DNA from: Hormiphora californensis | Lineage: Eukaryota > Ctenophora > Tentaculata > Cydippida > Pleurobrachiidae | Direction: 5' to 3' | NCBI GenBank assembly: GCA_020137815.1 | Contig: CM035355.1 | Location: 5,723,350-5,787,349, forward strand | DNA length: 64,000 bases | In this document: positions 57,926-64,000 of the stretch, piece by piece | Position numbering within the stretch: position 1 is the first letter of the stretch | How the letters are laid out: the number at the start of each line of letters is the position of its first letter | Program-made: the position numbers and the translations under genes | Notes under the pieces: generated by a model | What the model saw: only the letters and a program-made list of their open reading frames with translations | What the model was told of the DNA's origin: nothing | The model's database searches: none

Positions 57926-58521
57926 GTAAGTTTGGGTAGTATTCATGGGTAGTGTTGGGTAGTATTGGGTAGTGTTGGATAAATTTCATTGGTGGTCTGT
58001 CTGATCCATCGGAACTAATTTCTTTTTTGGGGACCTAAGAAGTAAGAAAGTTTCACAGAGATCGAAAACACTGGGGAACGAATTGTGTGTGGGGGGGGGG
58101 GGGTCATATACATTTTCACTTTACCACTTTACAGTCCATATCGCAACAATCAAAACAATACGTCACGGGTTATCACTTCAATTTTACTTCCAATTTCGCC
58201 CTTTTGCTATTCAACCTCATTGATATTTTGTAACAAAAACACGCCAGAAATTTCAGAACTTTCTCAGAAATTCTCCTTAGACCCCGTTGTATAGCAAATT
58301 AATTGTTGAGTAAGGAGGGGTCAAATCGAAAACAACATGTTGAGCTGATATCGATAGGAAGATTAGGGAGTCTTAGTTTTATTTTGATCGTCCGCGTCCT
58401 GTTTTTAAGAAATTTATAGCTCGGAGACAGTACGAACAGTTTTCTTATCATTAGAGACTGGGTCATACGACACCGTCACCATATGCTTGGTTTCCAATTT
58501 CTCCTACATGACATGGCATAT
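57926..58521 (+). other. Intron 70 before the satellite
   Basis: It begins with short GGGTAGTATTGGGTAGTGTT repeats (57933-57977), has a G-run at about 58091-58103, then ordinary AT-rich sequence. I see no TM5-7 exon. Confidence 0.6.
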
Positions 58522-60844
58522 TTGAACACTCATGATAATGAACTACATTAACCGTAGTATTATGCACTATGCTGCAGGGACATCACACACACACACATCA
58601 CCCACACACATGATTTTGATCAAGCCTGAACAACAGGTTATTGAATCAATCGACCGTTCAACGGTACGAGGTGCCATCACTGATTTCGTGCAGTTGATCC
58701 GAGGATCACGAATTCAATTAATATGTCGTGATTACTGTTTAATAGCCCAACTGGTCATTCCGAAAAATCAGATACAAACACATTAATGTGCCGCACTGTA
58801 TATGAGTTACTCCAACCCTCCAGTTTCAATGCTTGTTTAACGAAGGAAGTAACCAAGCGATCCACTGGATTCGATATATCTAGGCGCATATCATATTCCC
58901 ACAGTACTGATGTATTAGCACTATCTTTATATCGGATATCTCGAACAGCAACAATCCTTGTGTTTAAACAGGGTTCTTGCTTTCTAACCAGTTAGGCGTA
59001 TTAAACAGGGCACATGTTATCTGCAGCGCTCACATATCATGATAATGAACTACATTAACCGTAGTATTATGCACTATGCTGCAGGGACATCACACACACA
59101 CACATCACCCACACACATGATATTGATCAAGCCTGAACAACAGGTTATTGAATCAATCGACCGTTCAACGGTACGAGGTGCCATCACTGATTTCGTGCAG
59201 TTGATCCGAGGATCACGAATTCAATTAATATGTCGTGATTACTGTTTAATAGCCCAACTGGTCATTCCGAAAAATCAGATACAAACACATTAATGTGCCG
59301 CACTGTATATGAGTTACTCCAACCCTCCAGTTTCAATGCTTGTTTAACGAAGGAAGTAACCAAGCGATCCACTGGATTCGATATATCTAGGCGCATATCA
59401 TATTCCCACAGTACTGATGTATTAGCACTATCTTTATATCGGATATCTCGAACAGCAACAATCCTTGTGTTTAAACAGGGTTCTTGCTTTCTAACCAGTT
59501 AGGCGTATTAAACAGGGCACATGTTATCTGCAGCGCTCACATATCATGATAATGAACTACATTAACCGTAGTATTATGCACTATGCTGCAGGGACATCAC
59601 ACACACACACATCACCCACACACATGATATTGATCAAGCCTGAACAACAGGTTATTGAATCAATCGACCGTTCAACGGTACGAGGTGCCATCACTGATTT
59701 CGTGCAGTTGATCCGAGGATCACGAATTCAATTAATATGTCGTGATTACTGTTTAATAGCCCAACTGGTCATTCCGAAAAATCAGATACAAACACATTAA
59801 TGTGCCGCACTGTATATGAGTTACTCCAACCCTCCAGTTTCAATGCTTGTTTAACGAAGGAAGTAACCAAGCGATCCACTGGATTCGATATATCTAGGCG
59901 CATATCATATTCCCACAGTACTGATGTATTAGCACTATCTTTATATCGGATATCTCGAACAGCAACAATCCTTGTGTTTAAACAGGGTTCTTGCTTTCTA
60001 ACCAGTTAGGCGTATTAAACAGGGCACATGTTATCTGCAGCGCTCACATATCATGATAATGAACTACATTAACCGTAGTATTATGCACTATGCTGCAGGG
60101 ACATCACACACACACACATCACCCACACACATGATATTGATCAAGCCTGAACAACAGGTTATTGAATCAATCGACCGTTCAACGGTACGAGGTGCCATCA
60201 CTGATTTCGTGCAGTTGATCCGAGGATCACGAATTCAATTAATATGTCGTGATTACTGTTTAATAGCCCAACTGGTCATTCCGAAAAATCAGATACAAAC
60301 ACATTAATGTGCCGCACTGTATATGAGTTACTCCAACCCTCCAGTTTCAATGCTTGTTTAACGAAGGAAGTAACCAAGCGATCCACTGGATTCGATATAT
60401 CTAGGCGCATATCATATTCCCACAGTACTGATGTATTAGCACTATCTTTATATCGGATATCTCGAACAGCAACAATCCTTGTGTTTAAACAGGGTTCTTG
60501 CTTTCTAACCAGTTAGGCGTATTAAACAGGGCACATGTTATCTGCAGCGCTCACATATCATGATAATGAACTACATTAACCGTAGTATTATGCACTATGC
60601 TGCAGGGACATCACACACACACACATCACCCACACACATGATTTTGATCAAGCCTGAACAACAGGTTATTGAATCAATCGACCGTTCAACGGTACGAGGT
60701 GCCATCACTGATTTCGTGCAGTTGATCCGAGGATCACGAATTCAATTAATATGTCGTGATTACTGTTTAATAGCCCAACTGGTCATTCCGAAAAATCAGA
60801 TACAAACACATTAATGTGCCGCACTGTATATGAGTTACTCCAAC
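58522..60844 (+). repeat. 507-bp satellite, forward part (4.6 copies)
   Basis: Head-to-tail units of exactly 507 bp start near TCATGATAATGAACTAC (58522, 59029, 59536, 60043, 60550). Copies are almost identical; copies 1 and 5 have CATGATTTTGATC where 2-4 have CATGATATTGATC. Each unit holds a CA microsatellite. Two short frames (84 and 69 codons, overlapping at TAATG) repeat with every unit and are not thought to be genes. The last copy is cut at 60844. Confidence 0.96.
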
Positions 60845-63800
60845 GCCTAGATATATCGAATCCAGTGGATCGCTTGGTTACTTCCTTCGTTAAACAAGCA
60901 TTGAAACTGGAGGGTTGGAGTAACTCATATACAGTGCGGCACATTAATGTGTTTGTATCTGATTTTTCGGAATGACCAGTTGGGCTATTAAACAGTAATC
61001 ACGACATATTAATTGAATTCGTGATCCTCGGATCAACTGCACGAAATCAGTGATGGCACCTCGTACCGTTGAACGGTCGATTGATTCAATAACCTGTTGT
61101 TCAGGCTTGATCAATATCATGTGTGTGGGTGATGTGTGTGTGTGATGTCCCTGCAGCATAGTGCATAATACTACGGTTAATGTAGTTCATTATCATGATA
61201 TGTGAGCGCTGCAGATAACATGTGCCCTGTTTAATACGCCTAACTGGTTAGAAAGCAAGAACCCTGTTTAAACACAAGGATTGTTGCTGTTCGAGATATC
61301 CGATATAAAGATAGTGCTAATACATCAGTACTGTGGGAATATGATATGCGCCTAGATATATCGAATCCAGTGGATCGCTTGGTTACTTCCTTCGTTAAAC
61401 AAGCATTGAAACTGGAGGGTTGGAGTAACTCATATACAGTGCGGCACATTAATGTGTTTGTATCTGATTTTTCGGAATGACCAGTTGGGCTATTAAACAG
61501 TAATCACGACATATTAATTGAATTCGTGATCCTCGGATCAACTGCACGAAATCAGTGATGGCACCTCGTACCGTTGAACGGTCGATTGATTCAATAACCT
61601 GTTGTTCAGGCTTGATCAATATCATGTGTGTGGGTGATGTGTGTGTGTGTGATGTCCCTGCAGCATAGTGCATAATACTACGGTTAATGTAGTTCATTAT
61701 CATGATATGTGAGCGCTGCAGATAACATGTGCCCTGTTTAATACGCCTAACTGGTTAGAAAGCAAGAACCCTGTTTAAACACAAGGATTGTTGCTGTTCG
61801 AGATATCCGATATAAAGATAGTGCTAATACATCAGTACTGTGGGAATATGATATGCGCCTAGATATATCGAATCCAGTGGATCGCTTGGTTACTTCCTTC
61901 GTTAAACAAGCATTGAAACTGGAGGGTTGGAGTAACTCATATACAGTGCGGCACATTAATGTGTTTGTATCTGATTTTTCGGAATGACCAGTTGGGCTAT
62001 TAAACAGTAATCACGACATATTAATTGAATTCGTGATCCTCGGATCAACTGCACGAAATCAGTGATGGCACCTCGTACCGTTGAACGGTCGATTGATTCA
62101 ATAACCTGTTGTTCAGGCTTGATCAATATCATGTGTGTGGGTGATGTGTGTGTGTGATGTCCCTGCAGCATAGTGCATAATACTACGGTTAATGTAGTTC
62201 ATTATCATGATATGTGAGCGCTGCAGATAACATGTGCCCTGTTTAATACGCCTAACTGGTTAGAAAGCAAGAACCCTGTTTAAACACAAGGATTGTTGCT
62301 GTTCGAGATATCCGATATAAAGATAGTGCTAATACATCAGTACTGTGGGAATATGATATGCGCCTAGATATATCGAATCCAGTGGATCGCTTGGTTACTT
62401 CCTTCGTTAAACAAGCATTGAAACTGGAGGGTTGGAGTAACTCATATACAGTGCGGCACATTAATGTGTTTGTATCTGATTTTTCGGAATGACCAGTTGG
62501 GCTATTAAACAGTAATCACGACATATTAATTGAATTCGTGATCCTCGGATCAACTGCACGAAATCAGTGATGGCACCTCGTACCGTTGAACGGTCGATTG
62601 ATTCAATAACCTGTTGTTCAGGCTTGATCAATATCATGTGTGTGGGTGATGTGTGTGTGTGTGATGTCCCTGCAGCATAGTGCATAATACTACGGTTAAT
62701 GTAGTTCATTATCATGATATGTGAGCGCTGCAGATAACATGTGCCCTGTTTAATACGCCTAACTGGTTAGAAAGCAAGAACCCTGTTTAAACACAAGGAT
62801 TGTTGCTGTTCGAGATATCCGATATAAAGATAGTGCTAATACATCAGTACTGTGGGAATATGATATGCGCCTAGATATATCGAATCCAGTGGATCGCTTG
62901 GTTACTTCCTTCGTTAAACAAGCATTGAAACTGGAGGGTTGGAGTAACTCATATACAGTGCGGCACATTAATGTGTTTGTATCTGATTTTTCGGAATGAC
63001 CAGTTGGGCTATTAAACAGTAATCACGACATATTAATTGAATTCGTGATCCTCGGATCAACTGCACGAAATCAGTGATGGCACCTCGTACCGTTGAACGG
63101 TCGATTGATTCAATAACCTGTTGTTCAGGCTTGATCAATATCATGTGTGTGGGTGATGTGTGTGTGTGATGTCCCTGCAGCATAGTGCATAATACTACGG
63201 TTAATGTAGTTCATTATCATGATATGTGAGCGCTGCAGATAACATGTGCCCTGTTTAATACGCCTAACTGGTTAGAAAGCAAGAACCCTGTTTAAACACA
63301 AGGATTGTTGCTGTTCGAGATATCCGATATAAAGATAGTGCTAATACATCAGTACTGTGGGAATATGATATGCGCCTAGATATATCGAATCCAGTGGATC
63401 GCTTGGTTACTTCCTTCGTTAAACAAGCATTGAAACTGGAGGGTTGGAGTAACTCATATACAGTGCGGCACATTAATGTGTTTGTATCTGATTTTTCGGA
63501 ATGACCAGTTGGGCTATTAAACAGTAATCACGACATATTAATTGAATTCGTGATCCTCGGATCAACTGCACGAAATCAGTGATGGCACCTCGTACCGTTG
63601 AACGGTCGATTGATTCAATAACCTGTTGTTCAGGCTTGATCAATATCATGTGTGTGGGTGATGTGTGTGTGTGTGATGTCCCTGCAGCATAGTGCATAAT
63701 ACTACGGTTAATGTAGTTCATTATCATGATATGTGAGCGCTGCAGATAACATGTGCCCTGTTTAATACGCCTAACTGGTTAGAAAGCAAGAACCCTGTTT

Positions 63801-64000
63801 AAACACAAGGATTGTTGCTGTTCGAGATATCCGATATAAAGATAGTGCTAATACATCAGTACTGTGGGAATATGATATGCGCCTAGATATATCGAATCCA
63901 GTGGATCGCTTGGTTACTTCCTTCGTTAAACAAGCATTGAAACTGGAGGGTTGGAGTAACTCATATACAGTGCGGCACATTAATGTGTTTGTATCTGATT
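60845..64000 (-). repeat. 507/505-bp satellite, inverted part, running off the window
   Basis: From 60845 the same satellite continues in opposite orientation to the window end (about 6.2 copies). Unit lengths alternate 507 and 505 bp because every second copy has a shorter CA tract, so a 1012-bp dimer is the true repeat unit here, unlike in the forward part. On the plus strand each copy contains a long frame interrupted only by TGA (61244-61597 in the first complete copy). Confidence 0.96.

Noticed and set aside
58532-63980. Repeated 84- and 69-codon frames in the satellite, overlapping at TAATG, as genes
   Set aside because: They recur only because the satellite unit recurs, and the 84-codon frame is largely low-complexity around the CA tract. 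No promoter or other gene sign is visible. The opposite-strand TGA-interrupted frame looks more protein-like.

Overview
This is eukaryotic, almost certainly invertebrate metazoan DNA. It has short GT-AG introns, secretin-like 7TM exons behind a GPS motif, Ig, Sushi, LDLa, C-type lectin, pentraxin and F5/8C modules, and many foldback elements, MITEs, minisatellites and satellites. I cannot name the species. A cnidarian or another early-branching animal would fit the intronless class A GPCR and the LDLa-GPCR, but this is a weak inference.

One giant plus-strand gene occupies most of the window. I could join 70 exons from position 1 (the 5' end is cut off) to 57925, and the splice phases fit at every junction except one (exon 4 to 5). 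Together they give about 10.1 kb of coding sequence, about 3360 residues. The order is: about 14 Ig-like domains (1-20589), Sushi/CCP modules (20674-21207 and 22015-23340) around an ephrin-receptor-like Cys-rich exon with a furin-type site (21458-21874), LDLa (23728-23874), a pentraxin/LamG-like domain (24085-25472), a second LDLa running into a C-type lectin-like domain (28133-40496), a second and clearer pentraxin domain (42599-45577), Cys-rich and HormR-like segments (45656-47545), a GAIN region with a second furin-type site (47647-56653), a GPS (56847-56993), and TM1 to TM4/ECL2 of an adhesion GPCR (57252-57925). The TM5-7 exon(s) are not in the window; a 507-bp satellite array fills the rest.

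Three complete genes are nested in introns of this gene: an intronless class A GPCR (7124-8122, same strand), a small secreted beta/gamma-crystallin-like protein (15511-15807, same strand), and a ten-exon minus-strand gene (37673 down to 29762). The last encodes a signal peptide, an NSNDT repeat, two F5/8C (F-type lectin-like) exons, LDLa-type modules, a rhodopsin-like 7TM of the LGR/GRL101 type and a repetitive acidic tail. Three GPCR genes therefore share one locus, two of them inside the third.

The introns hold a 34-bp minisatellite (1795-4985), five copies of a 107-bp MITE, three long inverted-repeat elements (25701-28071, 28630-29743, 49614-50625), a nested transposon pair (42852-44698), a (CGGTT)n-ended element with a 9-bp target duplication (51172-52511), a non-LTR retrotransposon fragment, a tRNA-derived sequence, and from 58522 to the window end a 507-bp satellite that switches orientation at 60844/60845. 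The most unusual pattern is that many exon edges of the giant gene (more than a dozen) are tandemly duplicated together with their splice site, which leaves rows of decoy or alternative acceptors and donors.
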